Shown: piece after piece, positions 10,251-18,842 of the stretch | How the letters are laid out: the number at the start of each line of letters is the position of its first letter | Position numbering within the stretch: position 1 is the first letter of the stretch | Assembly (NCBI RefSeq): GCF_005938645.2 | Contig: NZ_CP042171.1 | Location: 1,302,001 to 1,366,000, forward strand | Source: Pedobacter sp. KBS0701 | GTDB lineage: Bacteria > Bacteroidota > Bacteroidia > Sphingobacteriales > Sphingobacteriaceae | DNA length: 64,000 bases | Direction: 5' to 3' | Translations under genes and position numbers: made by a program | The notes under the pieces: model-generated | What the model was told of the DNA's origin: nothing | The model's input: only the letters and a program-made list of their open reading frames with translations | Databases searched by the model: none

Positions 10251-10279
10251 CATTGCTAATAAAAATATAATTAGCAATG
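10251..10279. promoter_or_regulatory. XRE operator candidate: 10-bp inverted repeat
   Basis: CATTGCTAAT at 10251-10260 and its perfect complement ATTAGCAATG at 10270-10279, nine-base spacer, starting two bases upstream of the XRE start codon. Position and symmetry fit an autorepression site for a dimeric XRE protein. Confidence 0.55.
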
Positions 10280-10315
10280 TCTTTTATATTTTATTTAAAA
10301 ACGTCATGTAATTAC

Positions 10316-10346
10316 TTGACATTTGTATTTTTTTTATTTACATTTA
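10316..10346 (+). promoter_or_regulatory. Bacteroidota-type promoter for the structured RNA
   Basis: A TTG box (10316-10318, in CTTGAC) and TACATTTA (10339-10346, seven of eight matches to TAnnTTTG) spaced 20 bp. Predicted start of transcription near 10353, about 35 bases before the first stem. Confidence 0.5.
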
Positions 10347-10349
10347 CGT

Positions 10350-10581
10350 AACGAAAAAAATAAAAACTAATAAAAGGTAAAATTAAGAGTCTTGCAACCT
10401 CAAATCTCACGCCGTTGGAGCAGGACAGCAGATTTTATCCCATTTCTTATAGCGGAATTGCTATCTTTAGCTTTCCAAAATAAGAGTGGGCTTCTGCTGT
10501 AATTCCATTTCAACGTAAGGCGTGAGAAACATTATGAGGTTATGGTTTGAGAAGCCCACTTTTTTCTCTCCATCAAGACTC
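10350..10581 (+). ncRNA. candidate structured RNA or attenuator leader
   Basis: No protein frame explains this stretch, but it carries several long complementary pairs in nested order: GAGTCTTG 10387-10394 with 10574-10581; AACCTCA 10396-10402 with 10535-10541; CTCACGCC 10406-10413 with 10519-10526; GTTG 10414-10417 with 10511-10514; ACAGCAGA 10425-10432 with 10493-10500; and a small apical hairpin ATAGC/GCTAT. A competing 11-bp pair, 10485-10495 with 10550-10560, is followed by TTTTTT and looks like an intrinsic terminator with a large loop; it crosses the nested stems. It may be a 6S-like rod, a switching leader or an unknown ncRNA. Family not recognised. Confidence 0.55.
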
Positions 10582-10594
10582 ATAACATACGGTC

Positions 10595-10762
10595 ATGAGC
10601 AAGCAAAAAATAGGTTGGATTAACTGGTTGGTACTTACTGAGGTGAGTATGCCCCAATATATTATTTTAATTGTTCGCCATTTTCAAGTATTTCTTTACC
10701 AGTCTCTGTTAAGTTGTCCTTTTGATCGGCTTTATGCCTTAAAACCCAAAAATCCAGAATAA
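10595..10762 (+). CDS. possible small protein (55 aa) after the structured RNA
   Basis: ATG at 10595, stop TAA at 10760-10762. The product begins MSKQKIGWINWLVLTEVS, is hydrophobic in the first half (a possible membrane segment) and ends KPKNPE. It starts 14 bases after the last stem of the structured RNA, so it might be the gene controlled by it. No homology recognised; codon evidence is thin and it may be spurious. Confidence 0.25.
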   Translation: MSKQKIGWINWLVLTEVSMPQYIILIVRHFQVFLYQSLLSCPFDRLYALKPKNPE

Positions 10763-10770
10763 CTCTTTTG

Positions 10771-10835
10771 ATAAGGCAGGCTAACCTTAAAGGTTAATAA
10801 TGATTTAGGTTTTTAATGATGAAGGCCTGCCTTAT
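10771..10835. repeat. 11-bp perfect inverted repeat around a small palindrome
   Basis: ATAAGGCAGGC at 10771-10781 pairs with 10825-10835; the interval contains the palindrome TAACCTTAAAGGTTA. Downstream, CTCTTTGAAGAG is another short palindrome. Likely a folded RNA or terminator-like structure after the 55-codon frame. Confidence 0.4.
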
Positions 10836-11033
10836 TCCTCTTTGAAGAGATTATTTGATATTCTAATAAAACTTAAGTTTTTGCAGAATTCTTTATAAAA
10901 AATAAGTGGCTTATGCTGCAATGGGATTGTTATGTCTAAATTTTTCGCCTTTTACATGCTCTTTTCTTTCATAACAAACTTTCAATGACCTAAAGTTTTA
11001 CGATTCAATTTAACTAATTACGCAAATCAAATT

Positions 11034-11270
11034 ATGAAATTCAACAATTCTTACTTGCCGCTTTTTTTCTTTTGCTGTGCATTGTTGTATGCGCCATTGG
11101 TTATGCTAACGAATGGCAAGCGTGAGCATTGTAAAGAAAAAGCATATACTAAGGCAGGAATTGGAAAACATCACAATGCAGTTAAGCAAACCGTGAAAGA
11201 ACCCGATACCTGTAGTAGTGACAGCACTCTGTTTTCGGATTACTTTATGATCAACACTTTACCTTATTAA
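11034..11270 (+). CDS. small secreted or membrane-anchored hypothetical protein
   Basis: 78 residues, with a hydrophobic N-terminus (MKFNNSYLPLFFFCCALLY, to about residue 25) and a polar, His/Lys/Cys-containing tail ending NTLPY. Located directly before the tlpA-like pair. No family recognised. It might be a small companion of the TlpA-SusCD locus. Confidence 0.45.
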   Translation: MKFNNSYLPLFFFCCALLYAPLVMLTNGKREHCKEKAYTKAGIGKHHNAVKQTVKEPDTCSSDSTLFSDYFMINTLPY

Positions 11271-11339
11271 CCTGTATGGCCATGCGATCTGATTAACTTT
11301 CAGAACGGTAAATATTTTTCCGCTACAAAAGCTCCTGCC

Positions 11340-11416
11340 GCAAAAAGGGGCGAGCAGCAGGCTGGACTGTCCCGGAAGATTCTTTCCGGGCGGCTATGCC
11401 GGCAGAATAAACGGAC
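11340..11416 (+). promoter_or_regulatory. GC-rich structured leader before the broken tlpA copy
   Basis: Unlike its A/T-rich surroundings, this stretch is GC-rich and folds, for example CCCGGAA 11371-11377 with TTCCGGG 11384-11390. Its order of motifs (CAGGCT, a GTCC-CGG block, ATGCCGGC) is shared with the leader at 11866-11930, suggesting a duplicated leader. Confidence 0.4.
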
Positions 11417-11439
11417 CATACAAACTAACCAAACTAAAA

Positions 11440-11715
11440 ATGATAGAAAATATTTGTACAATTTTATTGCTCATTCAGCTATTTGCATGTAGTGGATTTG
11501 CACAGCAGGCGCTACCGAAAATTACGCCTGTAGCCGTTGGAGATCAATTGCCGAAGACTTTTTGGAATTTTAAATATGTATTACTTAAACCGGGTGTACC
11601 ACGTGAATATGCCCTCTCTAATGATAGGGGGGAGCTCGTAATAATAGATTTTTGGGCCAAAGTAAGCGGTTTCTTCCTGAAACGTTATAGGCTGCAAAGC
11701 CTCAAGTCCATATAA
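11440..11715 (+). pseudogene. truncated TlpA-like thioredoxin-fold protein
   Basis: 91 codons. The first 73 residues match the beginning of the intact gene at 11979: signal peptide, a VAVGDQLPKTFWNF segment corresponding to HVGDRVPNTFW, and LVIIDFWA corresponding to LLIIDFWA. Homology ends exactly before the CxxC active site and is replaced by KVSGFFLKRYRLQ and a stop, so the redox centre and the whole C-terminal part are missing. This looks like a deletion product of a tandem tlpA duplication. A short secreted peptide could still be made. Confidence 0.7.
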
Positions 11716-11865
11716 AATTGTCGGCCCTGCTTTTAAGAAAATAGGTTCCCTTAATCGTAGACGAGCTGGCAGGTTTTCTTATTTATATTTCAACTTAACC
11801 AATACTAACCATCAGCTATTTTTTGGTGTGGCAGGTTTATGCCAAAAAATTAAACAGTTTAAGGT

Positions 11866-11930
11866 AACCAACGCCGGTTCCGCCTGCTCCGCAAAGCAGG
11901 TACGGCAGGCTTTAGTCCGGTTTTGATGCC
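11866..11930 (+). promoter_or_regulatory. GC-rich structured leader before the intact tlpA-like gene
   Basis: Contains CCTGC...GCAGG and GCCTGC...GGCAGGC pairs and a repeated CCGG motif, ending near ATGCCGGC. Same motif order as the leader of the truncated copy. Role unknown: folded 5' leader or remnant of duplicated coding sequence. Confidence 0.4.
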
Positions 11931-11978
11931 GGCTAAAGCTTTCAAGGTGCTAACTGCTGCTGATATAAACCAAAATTT

Positions 11979-13232
11979 ATGAAACAAATTATTTTAACGG
12001 GCTTACTGCTTGTTTTTTCTCTTTTTTTATTTGCTCAGGAGACTATTAAGGCTTTGCATGTGGGCGATAGGGTGCCCAATACCTTCTGGACAACGCCCCG
12101 GAAATTTATGGTAGGGGGCAAGGTGGTGCCGGGAGACCTGTCGAAGTTTAAGGGCAAACTGTTGATTATAGATTTTTGGGCAACCTTTTGTATTCCGTGT
12201 ATTAAGGGAATGCCGGAACAGGAAAGGCTTGCCAGGTTGTTCGGGGGAGAACTTAATATCGTAAGCGTAACGCCGGAGGGCGAAAAACTGGTTTCGGCTT
12301 TTTATTCTTCTGAAAGAAACCCCATAGGCAAGGCATTTAATTCCATTGTTGACGGTAAGGAGTTAAGTGGTTTGTTTCTGCATAACAAAATCCCGCACCT
12401 GGTGTGGATTGATAAACAGGGCAGGGTGAGAAATACCACGGAGGGTGATGCACTAACAGCGGAAAACATCAGGGCGGCTTTGTCTGAAACGTTAAGTTTA
12501 ACGCCGCTCCATTACATTTATCCCAACACGGTTTTAATGATGGATGAGAACCCTAAGGGGATGCAATCCTTTAACCTGTTAATTAAGGGTGAAATACCGG
12601 GGATTTCGAATTCCATGGTCCGTTCTAATGGATCAAATACCGGATTGATCATATTTAACCATCCACTAAGGTGGATTTACAGTGTACTGGCCAGAGCAGA
12701 GTTTAGGTGGTTTTCTGATCAGCGGATAAAGCTTGACTTTCCTGATGTAGCGGGCTTCAATAACCCATCGTTAAAAACTGAAGACCTATGGACTGTTGAT
12801 TTCTGGGCACCGACAGCGAAATCAGGCTCATTAAAAAAACAGACTATGAAGTATCTGAACGAAAATTCCGGCTACTCGGCAGCGGTAAAAGTGATTAATA
12901 CGCAGGTATATCAATTACGGTACGCTTCGGGGAAAGCTAAACGTGAGCTAAAGACCGGGGGTGGCAAACCGGCTAGTTTGGGCTTTCATAAAGGTTCAAG
13001 ATTTATCAACCAACCGATAGCCAACCTGGTAAATGATATTCAGGACTGCGCCTTTATAAAAAATCCTGTATTAAACGATACTGGTCTGTTGTTTAATGTA
13101 GATATGGAGCTTTCAGACGTAAGGGATCTGGAGGGTCTGAATGCACTGCTGCAACCGTATGGGTTATCGCTGGTGGCTGATCATCAGGAGCTGGAAATGT
13201 TGGTAATTAGTAAAACAGATAATCTAAACTAA
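11979..13232 (+). CDS. TlpA-family thioredoxin-fold protein with C-terminal DUF3738/TIGR03435-like domain
   Basis: 417 residues. Signal peptide (about 1-20), then a TlpA/ResA-type thioredoxin domain (about 27-160) with the active site CIPC at Cys71 and Cys74. The C-terminal part (about 175-415) ends with PVLNDTGLLFNVDMELSD and LNALLQPYGLSLVADHQELE, the pattern of the DUF3738/TIGR03435 family. A periplasmic thiol-disulfide oxidoreductase or reductase is expected. It is followed by susC with only one base between stop and start, so the three genes form one operon. TlpA-SusCD units occur widely in Sphingobacteriaceae; their substrate is not established. Confidence 0.8.
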   Translation: MKQIILTGLLLVFSLFLFAQETIKALHVGDRVPNTFWTTPRKFMVGGKVVPGDLSKFKGKLLIIDFWATFCIPCIKGMPEQERLARLFGGELNIVSVTPEGEKLVSAFYSSERNPIGKAFNSIVDGKELSGLFLHNKIPHLVWIDKQGRVRNTTEGDALTAENIRAALSETLSLTPLHYIYPNTVLMMDENPKGMQSFNLLIKGEIPGISNSMVRSNGSNTGLIIFNHPLRWIYSVLARAEFRWFSDQRIKLDFPDVAGFNNPSLKTEDLWTVDFWAPTAKSGSLKKQTMKYLNENSGYSAAVKVINTQVYQLRYASGKAKRELKTGGGKPASLGFHKGSRFINQPIANLVNDIQDCAFIKNPVLNDTGLLFNVDMELSDVRDLEGLNALLQPYGLSLVADHQELEMLVISKTDNLN

Positions 13233-13233
13233 C

Positions 13234-16200
13234 ATGAGATACATTCTATTTATAACTGTGTTACTCCTTTCACTTAGGGCCGTTGGTCAGGATAAGTTGG
13301 CGATACAGGTTTTCAATGCTGAAACAAAAACGCCGTTGGAAGGGGTAGTGCTGAAATTTACAACAATTAATAAAATGCTGTTGAGTGATGGCGAGGGTAA
13401 AATTTTAGTGCCTGGGTACACTGGAGAATATACAATAGAAATAGGTCATATAGGCTTTGAAAAAGTATTAGTTAAGGTGAGTTTACCTTTAAAAGTCGGT
13501 TTAAAAATTTATTTGACACCTGTGGTAAAACTTCTTGATGAAGTACAGGTGCATACAGGTTACCAGACTTTGCCAAAAGAGCGCTCAACGGGATCTTTTA
13601 CCACGCTGGATAATAAGCTATTGGCTCAACAGGTAGGCTCCAACATTGTTTCGAGGTTGGAGGCCATTTCCTCAGGACTGATCGTAGACAGATCTACCAA
13701 CGGCGGGGGAAGGCTTATGATAAGGGGACTGAGCTCAATTCAAGGCCCTAAGGCCCCACTGATTATCCTGGATAATTTTCCTTATGAGGGCGATATCAGT
13801 AATATAAATCCGAATGATGTAGAAAATATCACGATTTTGAAAGATGCATCGGCTTCAAGTATATGGGGAGCAAGGGCGGGGAACGGGGTTGTGGTCATCA
13901 CGTCAAAAAATGGAAGGTTCAACTCGAAAGTAAAGATCGATGCGAATATCAATACCAGTTTTTCTCAAAGTCCTGACCTTTCCAGATTAAAGCAAATTAC
14001 TTCGGCAGATTATATTGACAATGAAATCTTTCTTTTTTCAAAAGGTTTTTATCAATCTCAGATCAATAATTCGCAACAGCCTGCCTTAAGCCCTATAGTA
14101 GAATTGTTGTTGAAAAAAGAAAACGGAATGGTATCGGGTTTGGCAGCTCAAACAGAAATTGAACGGCTAAAATTGCTGGATGTAAGGGATCAGTATCAAC
14201 AGTATTTTTATTCAGCAGGATTGAACAACCAGGCTTCTATAAATATATCCGGTGGGCAGGAATTATTCAAATGGTATTCTTCAGTTACCATCGATGACAA
14301 CAGATCAGTAACTGATGCTGTTTTTAGAAAGTTAAATTCAAAAATGAGCATGAGTTACCGGCCATATAAAAGTATGGAAATTAGCACAGGATTTTATTAT
14401 ACCAATAGCAATGCACGCACTGGAAAGCCAGATTATGGTAGTATCAGTTCTGTTTCAGGAAATCTATACCCCTATGCGGAGTTTGCAGATGCAAACGGCA
14501 ATGCAATTGCTCTTCCAAAGGATAGGCGTGCGTCATATCTGAATGGATTGGCCGGCGGACTTTTAGACGATTGGAAGTATTATCCGTTGACAGACTATCA
14601 GCATGTTAACAACCAGACTAAAATCGGGGATCTGATTCTTGATGCATCTTTGCAGCAAAAGCTGCCCTATGGCTTTTCTTTAACTTTAAAATACCAGTAT
14701 GAAAACCAGGAGCGAAAAAATACAGTACTTAGCGATGGGCAAAGTTATTTTGCACGTAACCTGGTTAACGATTTTGCCCAGTATGCAAATAATGTTGTAG
14801 CCTATAAGATACCAAAGGGGGGAATACTGGATAACTCATTCAATTCTTTGCAGGTACATAATGTAAGAGGGCAGCTTAATTATAGCTTAAATACAACAGC
14901 ACATGTTATAGCAGGATTTGTCGGGGCCGAAACAAGGCAGGCCTCTACCAATGGGCTATCTTCCAGATTGTACGGTTTTAGAGATGATATTATTTCTGCC
15001 GCCGTAGTTGATTATACAATCGCATATCCTTCGCTTACCACTGGAAATAATTCGGTTATACCAGACAGGAACGGGATAGTGGCTACTAATACAAGATTTG
15101 TTTCGGTTTTTTCAAATCTTTCTTACTCCTATAAATCCAGGTATACCTTTACGCTGAGTGGCAGAAGGGATGCTTCAAACCTTTTTGGCGTCAATACAAA
15201 TGATAAATGGAATTTACTTTGGTCTGCAGGGATATTATGGGATGTATCGAATGAGGTTTTTTTTAATAAAGACCTGTTTAGTTCGCTAAAGATCAGGGCA
15301 ACTTATGGACTTACTGGTAATATTGATCCTACTATGGCTTCGGTTTCTACTATCGTCTACGTGGGAAATTCTACCAATACAGGACTGCCATTTGCCAGAT
15401 TCAGTACCTATTCAAATCCCTCTTTAAAGTGGGAAACTTCCGCAATGACAAATCTGGGCGTCGATTTCTCGATATTGAAAGACCGCTTGTCGGGTTCTCT
15501 GGAGTATTTCCATAAAAAAGGAAAAGATTTATTTGGTATTGCAAGTTTAGATTATTCTGGTGGTGTAGGACAATCAATTGTTAAAAACGTGGCGGAGATG
15601 AGCGGAAACGGTTGGGAGATCCAGCTTAATTCGATAAATACCCCGGGCAGGTTAATCTGGAAAAGCAGTTTTAATATAAGCGGTTATAAGGATAAGATCG
15701 ATAAATATTTATTGTCTAATTACCAAGGGAGCAATTTTTTGGGCCTTGCAGGTGGACCTTCAGTTTCGGGCATAATTGGAAGTCCGGTTTACTCGATATA
15801 TGGTTACAGGTGGGGCGGCTTAGATCCTGCTAACGGCGATCCCATCGGTTACCTTAATGGCAATACCAGTAAGGATTATAATCTGATTACAGGGCAGGGT
15901 ACACAGCTTTCTGACCTGGTTTATTATGGTTCTGCTGTGCCCAGGATATTTGGTGGTCTGGGGAACGCTTTTAAATATGGTAACCTCGAACTTAATATTC
16001 AGTTTAGTTTTAAGCTTGATTATTTTTTTAGAAGAAATTCAATTCAGTACGCTAACCTGAATACTACGGGGCAGGGCCATGCAGATTATGGATCGCGCTG
16101 GAAACAACCAGGAGATGAACTCAACACGGACGTACCTTCCCAAATATACCCCACAGTTAGTGCCAGAGATAATTTTTACAGGGGGTCAGAGGTACTGATC

Positions 16201-16419
16201 TCAAAAGGCGACCATATCCGGTTACAGTATATCAATATGGGGTACAGCCCAAATATCAGGTCAAAGGTATTCAGAAGTTTAACTGTTTATGCTACAGTTT
16301 CAAATTTAGGCTTGATTTGGGCAGCCAATAAACAGGGCCTGGATCCTGATTATGAAATTGGTTTAAATGGTCTAATTCCTCCTAAAACAGTTTCAATTGG
16401 CGTAAGGACAAGCCTTTAA
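13234..16419 (+). CDS. SusC/RagA family TonB-linked outer membrane protein
   Basis: 1,061 residues. Signal peptide (about 1-18); an N-terminal carboxypeptidase-like regulatory (CarboxypepD_reg) domain to about 105; plug domain with the SusC signatures LMIRGLSSIQG, PLIILDNFPYEG and DVENITILKDASASSIWGAR (about 160-225); then a 22-strand type beta-barrel. It lacks an STN domain, so no anti-sigma signalling is expected. With the SusD lipoprotein downstream it should form a pedal-bin importer of oligosaccharides or peptides, energised by TonB. No glycoside hydrolase lies in the operon, which argues against a classical polysaccharide locus. Confidence 0.92.
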   Translation: MRYILFITVLLLSLRAVGQDKLAIQVFNAETKTPLEGVVLKFTTINKMLLSDGEGKILVPGYTGEYTIEIGHIGFEKVLVKVSLPLKVGLKIYLTPVVKLLDEVQVHTGYQTLPKERSTGSFTTLDNKLLAQQVGSNIVSRLEAISSGLIVDRSTNGGGRLMIRGLSSIQGPKAPLIILDNFPYEGDISNINPNDVENITILKDASASSIWGARAGNGVVVITSKNGRFNSKVKIDANINTSFSQSPDLSRLKQITSADYIDNEIFLFSKGFYQSQINNSQQPALSPIVELLLKKENGMVSGLAAQTEIERLKLLDVRDQYQQYFYSAGLNNQASINISGGQELFKWYSSVTIDDNRSVTDAVFRKLNSKMSMSYRPYKSMEISTGFYYTNSNARTGKPDYGSISSVSGNLYPYAEFADANGNAIALPKDRRASYLNGLAGGLLDDWKYYPLTDYQHVNNQTKIGDLILDASLQQKLPYGFSLTLKYQYENQERKNTVLSDGQSYFARNLVNDFAQYANNVVAYKIPKGGILDNSFNSLQVHNVRGQLNYSLNTTAHVIAGFVGAETRQASTNGLSSRLYGFRDDIISAAVVDYTIAYPSLTTGNNSVIPDRNGIVATNTRFVSVFSNLSYSYKSRYTFTLSGRRDASNLFGVNTNDKWNLLWSAGILWDVSNEVFFNKDLFSSLKIRATYGLTGNIDPTMASVSTIVYVGNSTNTGLPFARFSTYSNPSLKWETSAMTNLGVDFSILKDRLSGSLEYFHKKGKDLFGIASLDYSGGVGQSIVKNVAEMSGNGWEIQLNSINTPGRLIWKSSFNISGYKDKIDKYLLSNYQGSNFLGLAGGPSVSGIIGSPVYSIYGYRWGGLDPANGDPIGYLNGNTSKDYNLITGQGTQLSDLVYYGSAVPRIFGGLGNAFKYGNLELNIQFSFKLDYFFRRNSIQYANLNTTGQGHADYGSRWKQPGDELNTDVPSQIYPTVSARDNFYRGSEVLISKGDHIRLQYINMGYSPNIRSKVFRSLTVYATVSNLGLIWAANKQGLDPDYEIGLNGLIPPKTVSIGVRTSL

Positions 16420-16435
16420 TTTTAAAATAAATTAT

Positions 16436-17791
16436 ATGAAAATATTATATCTAGTAGCTATTGTGCTGACCATGTCACTACTTAGCTGTAAAAAGTTTTT
16501 GGATGAAAAATCTGATATGAAGCTGGCGGTGCCAGAGCGACTGGACGATCTGCAGGCGTTACTGAACAACGAAAATTTGAACAATGCTGTAGATCCGGGT
16601 GCGGCTGAGGTTAGTGCTGATGACTATTTTGTTACTGATGCAGACCTGAACAGTTTATCATCTGAGCAAAATAGGAGGCTTTATACATGGGAGAAGGATA
16701 ATTTATTTACAAGTGTAAATTTTCCCAATGACTGGGAATACCTGTACTCGTTAATTTATACCGCCAATACGGTTCTGGAGAATCTTGAGAAAATTGAGCG
16801 GATTTCTTCAAACGCTGCCCAATACGACAATATAAAAGGGCAGGCATATTTTAATCGTGCGCGTGCTTACTACAATATCTTGCAACTGTGGTCTGTTGGG
16901 TATGATAGTAATACTGCGGATAACGATTTAGGGCCTGTGATAAGGGAATCGACCGATTTTAACAAAGCTTCGGTCAGGTCATCTGTGGCCAAAGGCTACA
17001 GTTATGTTCTTGCTGATCTTCTTGAAGCTAATCGGTTGCTGCCAAAATTATCAGTACATGCGCTCCGTCCAGGTAGGCAGGCTTCGTTTGGCTTTCTTGC
17101 CCGTGTTTACCTCAGTATGAGAGATTACAGAAAAGCAGCTTTATATGCAGATTCATGTATTAAGGTTAAAGCTGTTTTATTGGATTATAACCTGATTAGT
17201 AATATGCCTGCATTTCCTTTTACCAGGTTCAATGCCGAGGTTATTTATGAATCTGCTGCTGCTATTCCGCAGATTCTGAATAATTCAAGAGCAAAGATTG
17301 TTGCAGATTTGATTACCCAATATGCAGATAACGATTTGAGGAAAGTTCTTTATTTTAAAAATAACAATAACGGAACCTTCGGCTGGAGAGGGAGTTATAG
17401 GGCAGGACAGGGTGTATTTCCCGGTGTTACAATTGATGAGCAATACCTCATCCGGGCTGAATGTAATGCCCGTTTAGGAAATCTCCAAAATGCGGTAGAT
17501 GATCTGAATACCCTATTGATAAAACGTTTCAAAAGTGGTACTTACATTCCTTATACGGTAAATTCATTGGATATTTTAGGTGTGATTTTAAAAGAGCGTA
17601 GGAAGGAGCTTGTTATGAGGGGCTTGAGGTGGTCTGATTTAAAGCGGTTTAATCTTGAGGGAGCAAATATTACGTTGAGAAGAACTGCAAATGGAATTAA
17701 CTATGAACTAAATCCAAATGATAAAAGATATGCCCTGGAAATTCCTCAGGATATTATCTCAATAAGTGGTATTCAGCAAAATCCGAGATAA
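16436..17791 (+). CDS. SusD/RagB family outer membrane lipoprotein
   Basis: 451 residues, lipoprotein signal with lipobox LLSC (Cys18). TPR-like helical repeats in the middle (YFNRARAYYNILQLW; GFLARVYLSMRDYRKAALYA) and the conserved end RRKELVMRGLRWSDLKRFN typical of SusD proteins. It caps the SusC barrel and captures the substrate at the cell surface. Sixteen bases after susC; a strong bidirectional terminator starts at its stop codon. A little shorter than the family average (about 500). Confidence 0.9.
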   Translation: MKILYLVAIVLTMSLLSCKKFLDEKSDMKLAVPERLDDLQALLNNENLNNAVDPGAAEVSADDYFVTDADLNSLSSEQNRRLYTWEKDNLFTSVNFPNDWEYLYSLIYTANTVLENLEKIERISSNAAQYDNIKGQAYFNRARAYYNILQLWSVGYDSNTADNDLGPVIRESTDFNKASVRSSVAKGYSYVLADLLEANRLLPKLSVHALRPGRQASFGFLARVYLSMRDYRKAALYADSCIKVKAVLLDYNLISNMPAFPFTRFNAEVIYESAAAIPQILNNSRAKIVADLITQYADNDLRKVLYFKNNNNGTFGWRGSYRAGQGVFPGVTIDEQYLIRAECNARLGNLQNAVDDLNTLLIKRFKSGTYIPYTVNSLDILGVILKERRKELVMRGLRWSDLKRFNLEGANITLRRTANGINYELNPNDKRYALEIPQDIISISGIQQNPR

Positions 17792-17822
17792 AATTAGTGG
17801 GGAAAATTTCCCCACTAATTTT
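17790..17822. terminator. bidirectional terminator between susD and the small secreted protein
   Basis: A near-perfect palindrome: 16-base arms (17790-17805 and 17807-17822), with GC core AGTGGGG/CCCCACT and A/T ends. It overlaps the susD stop and lies just before the convergent stop at 17827. Confidence 0.85.
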
Positions 17823-17826
17823 AAGA

Positions 17827-18144
17827 CTATTGTTCTGGTGTGCGCTCTGCTGATAATGCAAGTATATCGCTATTGGTTTTTCCCACAAAAAAATCTTGAA
17901 GATCTGTTTGGGAGGTAACTGTTTCCGGAACTTCAATAACACAAGGTAATGGCTCATTATCTTCTGTGCACTGGGCTGAAGGTGTTGAGGTATGGATATA
18001 CTTGGTGTAATCCCTTAAATTATTGCTTGCATTAGGTTGGTAGGCCCAGAAAGTAGTTGCTTTAGTTGTAAAAGCACTTTGTGTAGCGATAAGGCCGAAC
18101 CCCAAAACGAGGGCTGCAAAGCCTAAATTGATTTTTTTTAACAT
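17827..18144 (-). CDS. small secreted protein with a Cys pair (DUF6520-like)
   Basis: 105 residues. Signal peptide (MLKKINLGFAALVLGFGLIA, cleavage near residue 28), a segment TTFWAYQPN, and two cysteines in CTEDNEPLPC. The layout (short N-terminal leader, W-containing segment, Cys pair with PC near the middle) resembles DUF6520 proteins, which are found beside MauE-type genes in Bacteroidota. It lies 130 bases downstream of the MauE-like gene on the same strand, so the two are probably co-transcribed. Likely a periplasmic or surface substrate of the redox proteins nearby; that link is inference. Confidence 0.55.
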   Translation of the reverse strand: MLKKINLGFAALVLGFGLIATQSAFTTKATTFWAYQPNASNNLRDYTKYIHTSTPSAQCTEDNEPLPCVIEVPETVTSQTDLQDFFVGKTNSDILALSAERTPEQ

Positions 18145-18273
18145 GTTTTTTTTAGTTTGATATTCTGCTTATCAAATAGGGCTTAAGCAGCTAGCCCGGC
18201 TGTTTGTTTTTTCTTGGCAATCAATACAGCTTGTGGTTCTTATTTTTGGCCTGGCCAGATCCATTGTTTAACC

Positions 18274-18699
18274 TTAATCTTTGTCGCGTACCTCCAGCTT
18301 TAGTTTAATAAATAGTGAGAGAATTGCAGCGCTAAGAAAAAAAATATTGAAAATGAGGTGAGCTTTCCAGCCCATTGCTTTAATTACTCCACCACAACTG
18401 CATGGTGTTTTGGGGAAATACCCTGAAATAATGAGCACAATATATCCCGTAAAAGCGAGCATGAGTAAGAGCGATAAGACTAAGCCCAACTGATTGGTTT
18501 TTTTGATCAATAACAGTATTGCAGATAGTATTTCAATCAATGGTATTGCGTTTAATAGTACAGCTGTAAAATCTGGACTGAAAACCTGTAGATTCATTTC
18601 CTGTTTGTAAGACTGGAAGTCGGCCAACTTGCTTCCTGCTGTATATACCCAGAGCAAAATAAATGCTGCTGAAATAACCTGTGGTACCTTTGTTTTCAT
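18274..18699 (-). CDS. MauE/DoxX-family redox-associated membrane protein
   Basis: 141 residues from the ATG at 18699; the frame runs to a TTG two codons earlier. Four membrane segments are visible at about 7-24, 45-64, 70-92 and 112-132. The periplasmic-side motif TPCSCGGVI, with two cysteines and two glycines, is typical of MauE-like proteins in Bacteroidota. MauE is needed for disulfide formation or protection of methylamine dehydrogenase small subunit; DoxX relatives act in thiosulfate and thiol redox. Here no methylamine genes are present, so a role in thiol redox for the small Cys protein or TlpA is more likely. Confidence 0.7.
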   Translation of the reverse strand: MKTKVPQVISAAFILLWVYTAGSKLADFQSYKQEMNLQVFSPDFTAVLLNAIPLIEILSAILLLIKKTNQLGLVLSLLLMLAFTGYIVLIISGYFPKTPCSCGGVIKAMGWKAHLIFNIFFLSAAILSLFIKLKLEVRDKD

Positions 18700-18842
18700 A
18701 TCCAACTTTCTTTGCTATTCCGAAATTGGATTATTGCCTTCTAAATCGCCTCACATCCAGATGGGAAAAAACGGTAACTTTTAGAAAAAATATGACAGCT
18801 AAGTGGGTTATAATGGTATTATTTAGTAAGGAGCAACTTGAA

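Noticed and set aside
10350..10581. Retron msr-msd reading of the structured RNA
   Set aside because: No reverse transcriptase gene lies nearby and no branching-G context could be assigned; kept only as an open alternative.
11340..11416. Cobalamin or TPP riboswitch before the tlpA copies
   Set aside because: GC-rich folding is present, but the conserved cores of these riboswitches are not found.
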